A stretch of 64,000 nucleotides of DNA from Serpula lacrymans var. lacrymans S7.9 (taxonomy: Eukaryota > Basidiomycota > Agaricomycetes > Boletales > Serpulaceae): NCBI RefSeq assembly GCF_000218685.1, contig NW_006763292.1, positions 186,001 to 250,000 on the forward strand, read 5' to 3'. The notes below the pieces were generated by a model, which did no database searches, was not told where the DNA came from, and saw only the letters and a program-made list of their open reading frames with translations. Positions 21,541 through 32,848 of this stretch are shown here, piece after piece (position 1 is the stretch's first letter; each line of letters opens with the position of its first letter). Position numbers and translations under genes: made by a program.

Positions 21541-22710
21541 TCTTTCATTATAACGACAAAGTCTATGTGCCTGAGTCTGCAAGGATCAAGGCAATAGACA
21601 TACATCATGATACACCAGTGGCTGGGCACCCTGGGTAGCAACAAACTATGGAGTTGATCTCCAGAAATCACATGTGGCCTGGCCTGGTCAAAGACATACA
21701 GGAATACATAAAATTCTGTCTTTGCTGTGCTATGGCTAAAGATTTTTCATCAACCGCTAGCCAGTAAACTTATGCCGGACCTGATACCAGCTGGTCCCTG
21801 GCAGCAAATATTGCTTGACTTCACAACAGACCTCCCCGAGTCAAATGGGTTTGATTCAGTGATGGTGGTTGTGGATTGATTCTCTGAAGAAGTCATATTC
21901 ATACCCACAAATAAAACTATTACAGCTGCTGGTACAACAGAATTATTTATAGATTTTGTATGGTCTATCCATGGGTTTCCAGAAATGGTAATTTCTGATA
22001 GGGTAACTCAATTCGCTAGCAAATTTACAAAAAGACATTGCCGGATACTGGGCATCAAACCCAAGTTATCAACAGTGTTCCATCCACAAACAGATGGACA
22101 AACAGAGAGACTCAATCAGGAATTGAAACAGTATCTTCGGATATTTATTAATGATACACAGACAGATTGGGCCAAGTGGCTAATGATAGCCCAGTTCTCT
22201 TACAATATCAAACAGTTGTTGGCTATGGACAGATGTAAAACAGGGCAGAGCAAAGATGCTTAAGCCCCTGACTACAAGGTTGGCAACCTGGTCTGGTTAG
22301 ATCCCAACCACTTAAAATTAGAAGATTGGCCATCTAGAAAACTGACCAAAAAGCAGATTGGGCTTTACGAGGTTAAGGAAGTCAAACCCAACCCAGTGGA
22401 ACTAGAACTCCCAAAATGAATGAGGATAGTACCTACGGTCAATATTAGCTGTGTGAAACCCTACAAAGGGCCACTGCCAAGACACCATGTAGACCGGTCA
22501 GGACCGGTTGTAGTCACCCAGGAAGGTGAAGAAGAGTTTGAAGTTGAACAGGTAGTGGATGCATGCTTGAAGCATGGAGTATTAGAATTCCTAGTCCTCT
22601 GGAAAGGCTATGGAGATGAGGACAGAATGTGGGAACCAGAAGCTTATCTTGACAATTCCTGTGATGCTGTTCGTGAATTCTATTCCAAGAATAAATTGGC
22701 TCCTAGGAAG
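21541..22710 (+). pseudogene. Ty3/gypsy chromovirus integrase with chromodomain
   Basis: Reads an HHCC zinc-binding start (HHDTPVAGHPG...CLCCAMA), then the integrase core with LLDFTTDLPES, VISDRVTQFASKF and HPQTDGQTERLNQELKQYL, giving the D, D and E positions. A C-terminal chromodomain (EFEVEQVVDACLKHG, LVLWKGYGDEDRMWEPEAYL) follows at about 22535-22650. Integrase inserts the cDNA, and the chromodomain directs it to marked chromatin. Stops at about 21645, 21766 and 21878, and a loss of frame between 22264 and 22420, make it inactive. It has the same orientation as the LTR remnant at 22795, so it is the 3' part of one element. Confidence 0.87.
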
Positions 22711-22794
22711 CTTAGAGGCATGGATTCAAATCTTTTTAATTCCCTTTTTCAACCTATGCCCAAAAATTTAACTACTACCTCTGGAACTCAAGCC

Positions 22795-23050
22795 TGGAAG
22801 TTGAACTTTCATTTTTTTATAGACACTTGTGCCATGCAGCACTGTCCTTTGTTTTCACAACTCCTATTATACTTTCGCTTCCTTGCACTACATTGTCTCT
22901 TTTATTGATAGCTACAACTCTCTCACGTGGTGGAGCTGGTTATAAGGGCTACACCCTATGACATCATCAGCCACCATAATTAGCAACTGTATAGTACAAA
23001 TAGTCTGTAGTAGTATTTTTAGATTTATCTTTACAGTCCCTTAGAGCATG
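22795..23050 (+). repeat. Degenerate 3' LTR of the gypsy family
   Basis: Follows the integrase by about 90 bp. It keeps GCAGCACTGTCCTTTG, AGCTACAACTCTCTCACG, GTGGAGCTGGTTA, GGGCTACACCCTATGACATC and AACTGTATAGTACAAATA. It loses similarity after about 23050, so its 3' third is missing. Confidence 0.7.
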
Positions 23051-23084
23051 ATATTGTTGATGTCATTAAATAGCTACAACTCTC

Positions 23085-23335
23085 TCAAAAACAAGGCCTT
23101 TGCATGTAAGATGCATTTCAAGGCCACATATTTACCTCAAGGCCTTTCCTTGCACTTGCAACTGCAGATGGCCCGGGAATGGATCTAAACGGCCCGGTAG
23201 GACACAATGGAAAGCATGAGTGTTGCCTATATTGTGGCTTCAAAGGAAAACACAAGCTAGGAGGCACCCACTACTTTCTAGCTCTGCTCAAACTATCATA
23301 GAGTTTATAACATTAAATAATGCAGTTGTGACGAT
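23085..23335 (+). mobile_element. Tnp2/CACTA-like transposase fragment (copy 2)
   Basis: The frame reads RPFLALATADGPGMDLNG, GHNGKHECCLYCGFKGKHK, LGGTHYFLALLKL and then stops. This Cys/His segment is recalled from long Tnp2/Plavaka-like transposases of mushrooms. The homologous copy at 4504-4745 is inverted relative to this one. Both keep the same ~240 bp, so the fragment probably spread inside another element. Confidence 0.48.
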
Positions 23336-23384
23336 CCACATGACCTACCTGATCCAAATAACTCTCCGGCCTATACCTGGCTAT

Positions 23385-23862
23385 ATTTTCCACATAGACG
23401 ATAGTGCTGTGTCTTGGAATAGCAAAACCCAGCCAATAGTTACTCTATCAACGATATAGGCCAAATACATTGCACTGATACATACAACAAAGAGGCAATC
23501 TGGCTCACAAATATATGGGCCGAAGTCACCAATAAATCACTGCAACCACCAGGCCCACTGCACAGCAACAACTGTGGTACTATAGAGCTAACAAAGAGAA
23601 TGTATACCACTTGAGGACCAGTACACATGTACAAATATTCTGTAGATGTATATAAACCCCAATAGATCAAGGGAGACTCCTTAGCGAAACGCATCAATAT
23701 TTGCTTTCAGTTCATTTGCCAAACTGTAGAAAACAAAGCTATTCAAATATTCTACTGTCCCACTGAAAATGCCTGCAGATTGCCTCACAAAACCACTGGC
23801 TTGACCAAAACTGGAATATTTTGTTAAAATGATGGGAGTAAGTTCAGTTTAGTTTAAGGGGG
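23385..23862 (+). pseudogene. Ty1/copia RNase H, interrupted
   Basis: Two blocks: HIDDSAVSWNSKTQPIVTLS and, in a shifted frame, EAIWLTNIWAEVTNKSLQPP (23385-23640). After about 50 bp of gypsy LTR sequence (23640-23690, with GATGTATATAAACCCCAATA) comes the C-terminal block RQTVENKAIQIFYCPTEN-like, LTKPLA and KLEYFVKMMGVS (23690-23850). RNase H removes the RNA strand during reverse transcription. A purine tract (TTTAAGGGGG) then precedes the LTR. Broken by frameshift, a stop at TCTATCAACGATATAG, and the inserted LTR piece. Confidence 0.78.
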
Positions 23863-23864
23863 TG

Positions 23865-24112
23865 TGTTGGCATATTATATACATTACAATAGATTCTCCA
23901 TTCTTGTAGTCACTTTCATTCAACTATTCCAACATTTTGATACATTATATAAGTTTCCTAATTGGGATACAGAAAAGCACACTCATCCTACCTTAGACAC
24001 CTCAGTTATTTACCAAAAAGGCTGAGGTACAGTAAGCATCATTATTATAGCCAATCCTATACTTACACATTCCTTTAGAGTCTTTTCATTTACAATTCTG
24101 GTTATCACATCA
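23865..24112 (+). repeat. Copia 3' LTR
   Basis: Starts TGTTGGCATATTATATAC right after a polypurine tract that follows copia RNase H, and ends near GGTTATCACATCA. The partial minus-strand copy is at 21360-21500. The right boundary is inferred from the CA dinucleotide only. Confidence 0.55.
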
Positions 24113-24839
24113 GTACATCCAAGCTGACTTACTCCGCAATCCTGCTTCCAGACTCATTTTTGCAAACTACAGTGAATTCACTGCAAACAACAAATATTAA
24201 ACTTAGAATGTGCAAACCTGGTAACAAAGGACTGGTTTGCTTATAGCTGGGTTTCAGATGTATGAAGTGTTTTGATAAGTCCACTTGTGAGTGGGTTTAA
24301 GATGTATTCTGAGTAAGGAGTTTTATCTGATGAATACCAAGTTACACTGTTGAAGTGTACAATTGTATTGAGAGATAATAACTACAATACAGGCATATAC
24401 TGTATATATAGTGCCTGTTTTATGGTAGGCTTTTGTGTTGAACAAGTAGTAACAGGTAGTGTTGGAATGAGTGTATGTATGTGGGAGAATATGGGTAAGT
24501 AGCAGTAGGTAAGCTATTAATGAAGAATAAGTAAAGTCCAGCAATATAACATAACAGTTTATAACAACAAATGTGTAGCTTCTGAGGGGCATGAGGGCAA
24601 TAATAGGAGGATTGTACTGGAGGATCTTCCTTCTGGAGACCCTACTTAGAAAGATATGCCTGACACTATCCTAGATCCTACAGTGCAAGATGAGGGCTCA
24701 TAGCCCCATGTTATTAACCTCAATGGGTATATGATCAACCTGATACTTGTGTATACTATTTTTAACCTTCATTATCCAAATGTTCAGGGAAACCAAACTA
24801 AATCAAAATTATATTCACAGGTTTAATCTGTTTAGGCTA
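24113..24839. other. No gene recognised
   Basis: AT-rich sequence with short frames only. Nothing on either strand matches the neighbouring elements. Confidence 0.4.
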
Positions 24840-27064
24840 CAACCAGGGTGGGGGACCCCTGTGGATATTAACATGGTCCAGATATCAGGCAATGAATATG
24901 AAGCTATATAACCACAACAACTGTCAGGTCAAGTTCTTGAAGGGCAAGACAGTGAAGCTGAGTATTGAAGTAGAACAGTATCAGTATAGGTGCAAATCCA
25001 AACTAATATTAAACTAAGGAAATAATACATCAAGTATCTACTCCTTATATAGTGAATAAAAAAGAGGGAAAAAATAAGAAAGTGGCCTGACCAGATGACT
25101 AACCAATAAAGAAAGAGAAAAAAATGGTATGGTTTATTATAACTATTAATTGTGTGGGAAAGGTCCTTAGTAAGGGATATGCAATTGGCTGGGTCAGTAA
25201 CCCCATGGGAAGGTGTTGAGTCACAGTCCATATTGCAAATTAATCTCTCACCAAAGTATTCCTGTGCACAGCTCTCAATCAGAGCTATGATTTTAGAATA
25301 CCTTTTTGTGAACGAGAGAAGAGCCTCGCATGTTGTAAGCACAATAGAATGTAAGAGGAGTAACTGGGAATATTTGAGACAGCCAAAACATAGTGGGAAT
25401 TTAATTAAAAAATATGATTCCTCACACCAGGGAGGACAGATTTGCAGATTCAAGGGGAACTGTTGCAGTTGTGGCCAAGAGGGACATATGTCCCGAGACT
25501 GTAAAAATGGAGTGCAGGCCGCCCAACACAGCAACAACATGTGGCACCAGGTGTGCTGATTAGAAAATGAACAGCCAGATTATCAGCTCAATACATTGGC
25601 TGATTGTTGGTATGATAAAATCTAGGCTTTCTTCTACAACCAGCAGGTCACTAAAATGAAGGCTTAAGGAAAATAATCTTGAGCTTAGGTAACTTGGGTA
25701 CCTTTGCTCCACAGAATAGTGAAGTAAACTACAACAAGGTGGCTCCTGATTTGGGGTATTGCACAAGCAATAAATGATATGGGGTGGCTCCCAACTCTGT
25801 CAATAGATTTTCTATTTTATCTGTACAATGTACATGTAAGCATCAATGTAACTGTTCTATGTATGATATTTTTGCTGCACCAGTGTCACCCCAAGAGTGT
25901 AGCCCTGGCAAGACAAATACTAGGGTGCTTGACTCTGGTAATGAAACAAATAAAAATATAGAAAATAAAAATATAGAAAATAATAAAGTAGGAAAACATG
26001 TTTTTTTTTATACTCTTTCTTCTGTGTCAGAGCCATGTCCTATAGAAATCCCAAAGTATATGTTGATGTGTACATATTTATTCCAAAAAGTGATCTGTTT
26101 AGACATTGGTGTGGAAAACCTTGCCCACGGCACAGTACACTAAACCTTGGGACCATGCTATAGATGTGAAAGACACCTTCAAACCAAGAAAGACACACAT
26201 AATCTCTAAAATAGATGGTAAGTAGCATATGATTATGGACTGTCAGCCAAAGACAGTGGATATGCAAATTAGCTAGCACCAAGATCTTAACAAAGATAGA
26301 TCTCACATAGGGTTACAACAGTGTATGCATTAAAGAATAAGATGCTTGAAAGGCCGTGTTCACATGTCACCGTGGATCTTTCAAAACAATTATCATGTTT
26401 TTTGGGTTGACCAATTTACCAGTGACCTTCCAGAGCATAATAAATGAAATCTTTGCAGATATGGAAAACTGTGTTGTTGTTTGCATTGCCAATTTGTTAA
26501 TATTTACAAACTCAAACAATGAGACTGAGCATGACAAGATTGTGCAAGAAGTCCTTCAATATCTACAGGAATGTGACCTGTTCATTAAACCCAAGAAATC
26601 TGATTTTTAAGTGAAGGAAGTAAACTTCCTCAATATGATAATTGGCCAGAATAGACCCTGAGAAAGTTCAAGTTATTTTGGATCGGCCAGAACCTACTCA
26701 CATTAAAGGAGTTAGGGCCTTTTTTGGTTTAGGCACTTCTACTGGGGGTTTAAAAATTTTGTAAAAATCATAAAACCATTAAACAATCTCACTAAAAAGG
26801 ACATTCTGTGGCATTAGGACCCCAAGGAATAAGAAGCTTTTGACAGGCTTAAAAAAGCATTTACAATGGCTCCCATATTAGTATTTCCAGAATTACACAA
26901 AGAGTTCCGGCTAGAAACCAACTTTTCTGACTTTGCTACTAGGGCTGTTCTGTCCATTAAATGCCCTGACAATATTTGGAGGCCTTGTGCCTACTTATTG
27001 CATAGTCTTTTGACTACAGAGCACAACTATCAAATTTATGACAAAAAATGCTGGCCATCATTAG
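24840..27064 (+). pseudogene. Ty3/gypsy gag-pol, copy 2, decayed
   Basis: Gag begins GTPVDINMVQ (24850-24880), is split by an LTR (24883-25426), and resumes as QGGQICRFKGNC and CSCGQEGHMSRDC, a CX2CX4HX4C zinc knuckle (25462-25503). The gag-pol linker ends LFQKVICLDIGVENLAHG (26070-26130), which proves the uninterrupted order at the site broken in copy 1. Protease is lost. Reverse transcriptase is partial (FFGLTNLPVTFQSIINEIFA, 26398-26457), with CIAN at the YxDD position. The start of RNase H (EFRLETNFSDFATRAVLSIK) runs straight into the 3' LTR, so integrase is deleted. Confidence 0.88.
24883..25426 (-). repeat. Solo LTR of a second retroelement family (LTR-3) inside gypsy gag
   Basis: Minus strand: TGTGAGGAATCATATTTT at the start, CACTATATAAGGAG promoter-like box, TTCATATTCATTGCCTGATA at the end. 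Aligns with 53236-53862 along its length. CCAG occurs at both edges (24878-24881 and 25427-25430), the next base differing (A/G), and the gag frame rejoins when the insert is removed. Confidence 0.78.
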
Positions 27065-27620
27065 TGTTACAATACACAATTTTAGACTTTGGACCTTCAC
27101 TCTCTGTTGTAACTTTCTTTCTCATAGTTTTCAAGCAATAGTGCCTTGCGGCATTTTCCTTCTCACTGCAGGCATTAGCTTATTTAAGCCCAGCTTATAT
27201 CCTAAAAACATGGGAGCTCTGGGTTCTGGTTGGCTAGAGAAAGCTAAAATTGAATGTTTTCAGCATATAAGCTGGGCTTAAATAAGCCAAAGCCCGCAGT
27301 GTTTATTCAGACTTTCACTTTCCTGCACCGCATTGCTTTTCTTTATTTTTAGATACAAGTCTCTCACACAGTGGAGCTGGTTACACGGGCTGCACCCTAT
27401 GACATTGTCAGCCACTGCTTTCATCAACTGTACAGTACATAAGTACAAACACTCTGTATTAGTATATAAACCTCAATAAATCTAGGAGACTCCTCAGTGA
27501 GCCCTCCTGTTGTTTACCCACAACTAACTTGGTCCTCCTCTAAGGGGTTTACCCACTTCTCTATCTATCCTCTTTGCTTGTCATTATGAGCGCCAAAGTA
27601 TAAAAACTTTGGTTGTAACA
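27065..27620 (+). repeat. 3' LTR of gypsy copy 2, carrying a MITE
   Basis: Starts TGTTACAATACACAATTTT and ends AAAACTTTGGTTGTAACA. The middle has ACAGTGGAGCTGGTTACACG, GACATTGTCAGCCACTGC and TATATAAACCTCAATAAA. A 138-bp inverted-repeat insert lies at 27164-27301. Without it the LTR is about 418 bp, matching the family. Confidence 0.82.
27164..27301. mobile_element. 138-bp MITE inserted in an LTR
   Basis: Terminal inverted repeats of about 37 bp: CACTGCAGGCATTAGC then TTATTTAAGCCCAGCTTATAT on the left, and the complement with four mismatches on the right (ending AAAGCCCGCAGTG). The interior is only about 65 bp and non-coding. A target duplication is not clear (the flanks are CTTCT and TTTAT). 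Confidence 0.78.
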
Positions 27621-27770
27621 ATCAGAGCAGTAGAGCACTGGTGGCACTACTTAGGAGGCGCTGGGCACTAATTTGAAATCTGAACCAATCTTAAAGATTT
27701 GGAGTATTTTATGATAGTCTGGGACATAAAATGAAGACAGGCCCACTAGGTGGTGTATTTGTCTAGATTT

Positions 27771-28121
27771 TGTTACAATACACAATGCTTGAACTTACAA
27801 CCTTATTCATCATTTTCAGATACTTGTGTTGTGTGGCACTTTCCTTTTATTTCAAACACTGTTCATCCTTCACTTTCTTATGCTAAATTGCCTCTATTTT
27901 TTATATAGTTACAACTCTCTCACATGGTAGGGCTGGTCACAAGGGCTGCACCCTATGACATCATCGGTATGATATTATTAGCCACCACCCTTAGCAACTA
28001 TTTAGTACACATATAAAATATGCCTTGCAGTAGTATATAAGCCCCAATAGATCAAGGAAACTCCTTAGCAAGTCCTCCTGTTGCTTACCCACAACTAACT
28101 TGGTCCTACCTTAAGGGGAGA
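27771..28121 (+). repeat. Partial LTR of the gypsy family
   Basis: TGTTACAATACACAATGC at the start, GGGCTGCACCCTATGACATC and AGTATATAAGCCCCAATA in the middle, CCTTAAGGGG at the end, where the repeat at 28122 begins. The terminal CTTGGTTGTTACA is missing. Confidence 0.7.
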
Positions 28122-28590
28122 AGTAAAAAATACTTGTGTTGGCTGTTGAGGCGCTTAAGTCCCTTGAGAATGAGGGACAACACCAATTTTGACATGCGTC
28201 TTTTCAGTGCCATTAATACCGTTTTGTAGTGTATGATTAGTACAATTTTTTGGAGTGAGTGATTAAATGAAAAAATATATTTCTTTCATCAGCAATGATG
28301 TAAATTAATTACAAAGCTGAAAGCTCACTATAGAATTTCAAAGACCTATCTCTGAACATGACCAATCAAGTGTGGTTAATGCTATTGGCTGGAGGTAAGC
28401 AATGACTCATCCGCAGTAGAAGGCACCATAATCACGCCCTAAGGTGTTGACCAATTGCATATATATCTCAAGGCACGTACATAATTACGTGACATTCCTT
28501 CTCAAACATTCCATAAGTGTGTGCCTATTTTGTTACCTACCATGGTCCAGGGTTGCCGGGCGCTAAAGTATTGATACTCAGCCTTATTTG
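28122..28590 (+). repeat. ~480-bp dispersed repeat, copy 1
   Basis: Inverted relative to 34525-35025, sharing GGGAGAAGTAAA, ACAACACCAATTTTGAC, TTTTCAGTGCCATTAATACC, CAGTAGAAGGCACCATAATC and GCATATATATCTCAAG, and ending near CAGCCTTATTTGCCGG. No coding capacity. Class not determined. Confidence 0.65.
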
Positions 28591-29149
28591 CCGGACGTTT
28601 TTTAATGCTTGTTCTTGATCTGCGGTCATCTGATTAGATCTAAACCTTATCTTATCTACCAGTCTGGTTTACATAGGTACCGGGGGTAGATAACCGTTCG
28701 GGTATCTTGATTTTGCTTGTCCTTAATTTGCCGGGGGACAGTATTGTCTTTGCCCCTAAACTAAAATCAAAATCCATATCTGAAACTAGGAATACCATAT
28801 GCCTTATTGCCAAACACCTGCCTTCCCTTTTTGGGTTTACTCACTCCTTCATGCACTCCTCTCTGCTTAACTTCTTTGTGTGGGAAAAGCAGATACTTTG
28901 TCTAAGATAGGACTCATGCAAATGTGACCACTATGTGGTGCTGTGACATTTGTGTGATAGTTAGGTTATCCGGGAGGATAAGTGTGCACTAAGTACATTA
29001 AGCATGGGAGTAGGTACAATCTACAAAGAAAAATATCATTAGGGTACAACAAGCTGTAAACAAAATGCTATATGACTGTTTAAAAGGACTGAATGGATTA
29101 GTAAAGTGTATTAGTATGTCAAGAAGTCACTTCAGAGGCCTGCTGCTGC
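28591..29149. other. No gene recognised
   Basis: Short frames only. The stretch separates a dispersed repeat from a transposase remnant. Confidence 0.4.
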
Positions 29150-29690
29150 AAGTTCTCCCATGATACCCATGGGTAAAGTTTGGTGTCCTCAATATCTCTT
29201 GGCCCACATTGCCTGCTTGCCATCAAGACCTTTTCTGTAAGCGTCCATAAAGCACAGTGATTGAGTAGCAAACCTGCGTGAATGTAGATTAAAAAAGCTG
29301 TAATTTACTGTTCTCGTGACACCACAAGTTTATGACTTACTGGTGCATTGTGCACAGTGGGACAGCATCAAGCGCGGCAATGACATTGTGCTCTAAATTG
29401 GCCTCGGAATTCAATGGTGGGAATTGACAGTAGGTGCATTTTATGTGACCCCAGCATTGCTCGGTAAAATTCAGCTCACAGTGGAACTTGGGGAGAAATA
29501 CGACCTGGAATCCTTGTGCCCTGCAAGTTACCTCGAGAAGGGACTCAACCTCTGCAAAATCAGGCTCATTATAGAGCATATGGCGCAAGCAGCAATGCGG
29601 GGTGTCTTTGAGGGAAAGCGGGGCATCATCAGCCCTGTCATCTTGTCTCTCGTTACACCCTCCTCCACCACCCTCACCCTGTCCGCCATC
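29150..29690 (-). pseudogene. DDE transposase C-terminal part (Tc1/mariner/IS630-like)
   Basis: Minus strand reads DDAPLSLKDTPHCCLRHMLY, then EVESLLEVTCRAQGFQVVFL, PKFHCELNFTEQCWGHIKCT and EHNVIAALDAVPLCTMHQ. An intron (about 29340-29273) leads to RFATQSLCFMDAYRKGLDGK and QAMWAKRY, a stop, and GHQTLPMG. LPKFHCELNxxEQCWGxxK is the third acidic motif of a DDE transposase very common in mushrooms. Only the C-terminal third remains and it has at least one stop. Confidence 0.8.
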
Positions 29691-29964
29691 CTCTTCTCAC
29701 CCGTAATTTACTCCCATGTCTTTGCCTCAACTTCCCGCTCTGTCCATGCCAGGCTCAAAGTTGAAGGTTATTTTGTTATCTCTGTGGGCCAGGAGGTAGA
29801 AATATTTTATACATGGTGAGTCTTTCAAGTTGGAATCATGTTATTAGCTAACAATACCTTTAATTGCAGGCATGATGTTGCATTGCAGATTCTTGGGCAT
29901 CTCAGGCAATATTCATAAACATATGAAACATTTCAAGAAGCACTATCATCATACACCGTACATT

Positions 29965-30064
29965 NNNNNNNNNNNNNNNNNNNNNNNNNNNNNNNNNNNN
30001 NNNNNNNNNNNNNNNNNNNNNNNNNNNNNNNNNNNNNNNNNNNNNNNNNNNNNNNNNNNNNNNN
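29965..30064. other. Assembly gap (100 N)
   Basis: Exactly 100 undetermined bases, the usual placeholder for a scaffold gap of unknown size. Sequence on either side may not be contiguous in the genome. Confidence 0.99.
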
Positions 30065-30399
30065 CTCTTCGATTCTCAAAGTAGACCAGAGGCCAGATAC
30101 TATGACGTAGAAAACAACCATTGTGTATATACATATGCAATATGATGGATTTCAGTGAGCTATATGTTGGCGTACTTTTTGTAATTATGACCCGCTGCTC
30201 AGCGCTCAGCCTTACTATGGCTTCTAAGTTCGAGTTAGTGATGTGGCGCGTTATTACACTGCGCTTGACATCCATGTTGCTATTACCCCCACCTATCACC
30301 CTACATCACAATTCTTCTGTTTGCATATTATTTTCATTTTATTCACAACTTGTTGTATAATTCTGCCACATCAGCCTTCAGCATAGATTCTTAACGGTA

Positions 30400-30657
30400 C
30401 TACATCGTACATAGCAAACACACGAAGGTTACAGCAAATGTGAGTTTACTATATATTGCCAAACTGGGGTATAGCAATACCATGTGCACACTTGACACTG
30501 GCACTTGTTTGTCTTGAAGTTCATCATGCTTATCAGATGGCTCCCACTCAGTCTGGTGAAACTTGTTGTAATGTCAAGCAAGGGTCTGCAATGCAGCGTT
30601 GGCTTGCAAAACCTGGGTAAGTCTTTCCATCAATTTTTGGATTTCTGACTCTGACAT
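30400..30657 (-). pseudogene. Uncharacterised coiled-coil-like fragment
   Basis: From ATG 30657 the frame reads MSESEIQKLMERLTQVLQAN and AALQTLA, a stop, then HYNKFHQTEWEPSDKHDE and further residues. The heptad-like start suggests a short coiled coil. Family unknown. Confidence 0.3.
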
Positions 30658-30929
30658 AGTGTGATTCAAAAGTGTTCATGCTAGGCAAAACAAAAAAGCT
30701 CGTATTTGCTCAGCAAAGTAATGTCTTATTTTTTCTATCTGTATAAATCTAGCTCACACTAACCAATACTACAGGAACCGTGAAAAGTAATAGCATCACC
30801 TTCTACGTACTAGATCCCTGACCATCATTTCTTGCAGGAGGAGGCTACTAGCTGTGGCCACCTGTGAGTCAAGCAATACCGTAGGATCTGCAGTTGTCCC
30901 CTCACCTGGTCCGCAACCATAAACAATGT

Positions 30930-31340
30930 CTGACTCCGGCACTCCTGCGTATTTTGATGAAAATAGTGTGGCATCACCACTGCCATTTTGTCTTGTGCGA
31001 GTTGGGATCATGGGCTGGCAAAAATAGTGGGGGCCGGAGAACACATGGGATAAAGTGTTTCATGAAAGGTTGCAGCTAGCTAGTGAAAAGGGCCAGGACA
31101 AGCTGGACAGCTATCTTGAGGAATGCGAGAACCATACTAAGGTTGGGCGCAGCATCCTCCAGCAATAAAAGTTTGTCTTGCATGCACTGTATACCAGTGA
31201 AGATGGTGACCTCAGCCAACTTAAAGATATATTTCTCCAGGGGTTTGATCTCATAGAGAAAATCATGTCAGAGGTCAGGTTTTTTGAGGTGAAGTTGGAC
31301 CAATATGCTCCTGTTATCCCCAGCTCCAGTATATGAAGTA
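30930..31340 (+). pseudogene. Uncharacterised coding fragment
   Basis: Plus-strand frame: GPENTWDKVFHERLQLASEK, GQDKLDSYLEECENHTKVGR, SILQQ, stop, KFVLHALYTSEDGDLSQLKD, FEVKLDQYAPVIPSSS and stop. Its residue use looks like real protein with two breaks. Family not recognised. The stretch to 32470 holds only shorter pieces of the same kind. Confidence 0.35.
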
Positions 31341-32471
31341 TTCAATGTTATAATGCCAACTTATAATATTTTACTCAGACTCATATTTTAATCTTGTATC
31401 ACTAGCTTAATGTTCTTCAGTGGTAGGGGTGTTTTCAAGTTGTCATTTTCTATACTGCACAGTCACAGTCTCGACTTGGACTCGGGAATCTCTGGACTGT
31501 GACCTCCCCAGACGTGTGGCAACTTGCTCAGAGGCAAATAGACATTCCTAATCAGGAAGTCTCAAGCTCTGGTCATTCCTTCTGAGTTGTGTGAGTCGTG
31601 TCTTGCGAGCAAATTGTAAGCTAACCACTGTAATGTATTATATAGGGTGCATTGTGCGGGCTTCTGTATTGCAGGTACTACTTGGTTTGCAAAACGAGTA
31701 GAAATGTGGTCAGTCATTGTCTTCACTCTCTACCTCAATATTAATACAAAGCAGGTAGGCGCTTGAGGCTTGTAGCATGCCTAGACTATCATTATAGTTT
31801 AAGGTGGAAAACCGGACGTCAAAGTTTTAGTTCTGCAATGACATGTTCTGTGAGTTGGCAGATGGTTGGCAAGAAATACCTTCGTGTGTGGGTGAAGCAT
31901 AGAGTGAAGCGGCATAGTATGCTGCTCACTTGTCATACTATTGAGTCTCCATCTAATTTTGTGTACATTTCTACCATTGTACATCTCTCACCCCTCTATG
32001 GTTTGTTTCTGAAATGCAGGAGAGCCTCTGTCCAAATTAATAGGTTGCTCAATGGCCTTGGAAGAGACGTCTGGGTAAGTTTCAATGTATATAATGTTGG
32101 ATAATTGTTGGTGACTACGCATTGCTAGGATACTTGGAACCTTGGTTGTGAATGCCTAATAACTCATGACAAATGACAGATTGTGTCCTCAACAACTTTG
32201 GACACTGGGTATGCTCTCGCCCACATTGTGTTCATTCCTTTGCGCCTAGACTACTGATGATATTTTAATATAAGTTGCTGTCTATCAGTTTCTGTCAGAA
32301 TGTCCAGCGCATGTCTCAACCTTTAGTGCAAAGTATAAAACATCACGTGATTACGGCATGGTTTGCAGCTAGACGTTTGCAAAATATGCAAGATTTTTGA
32401 AACAAATGGCGCGGGTGCTGGCGGTATTCCAATCAATAAACAATATTAGCATCATATATTGACTGGGAGTT

Positions 32472-32848
32472 GTGTTTCATACACGAATCCAGCCAACTTG
32501 TGGTCTATACTTTGCTCATTTTTGTTCACTCGCTAGGCAGCAGCTGGCTCATTTTTCAAAAATCATGTTTGACAGCCTTGCAGATATAAATCCATGTGAC
32601 TCTCCAAGATTCGAGGGGGGAGGTCACCTGACAGAAGGGGGACTTTCATGTGGTGACAGAACTCAAATATTGTCGGACAATCCAGTACCCAACTGTTGGC
32701 AGCCTTCACACCCCGATTACACATGGGGCAACAACTATGGCAGTAGGGGTACCCCTACTGAAACTCATCCATGGTATCCCTGTGGTGAAGTAACTCTGCT
32801 TGCATTCTCAGTTGTGCCACAACCTAGACAGGATGACAGATTCATCAA
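32472..32848 (+). CDS. Hypothetical protein fragment
   Basis: A 134-codon frame from ATG 32472, ending just inside the inverted-repeat element at 32849. Gly/Pro/Trp-rich middle (CWQPSHPDYTWGNNYGSRG). Family unknown. The insertion probably cut its original 3' end. Confidence 0.3.

Noticed and set aside
24929..25540. A 203-codon minus-strand frame with membrane-like segments
   Set aside because: It is an LTR (LTR-3) plus the antisense of the gypsy gag zinc knuckle. Hydrophobicity comes from pyrimidine-rich LTR sequence shared with 53236-53862.
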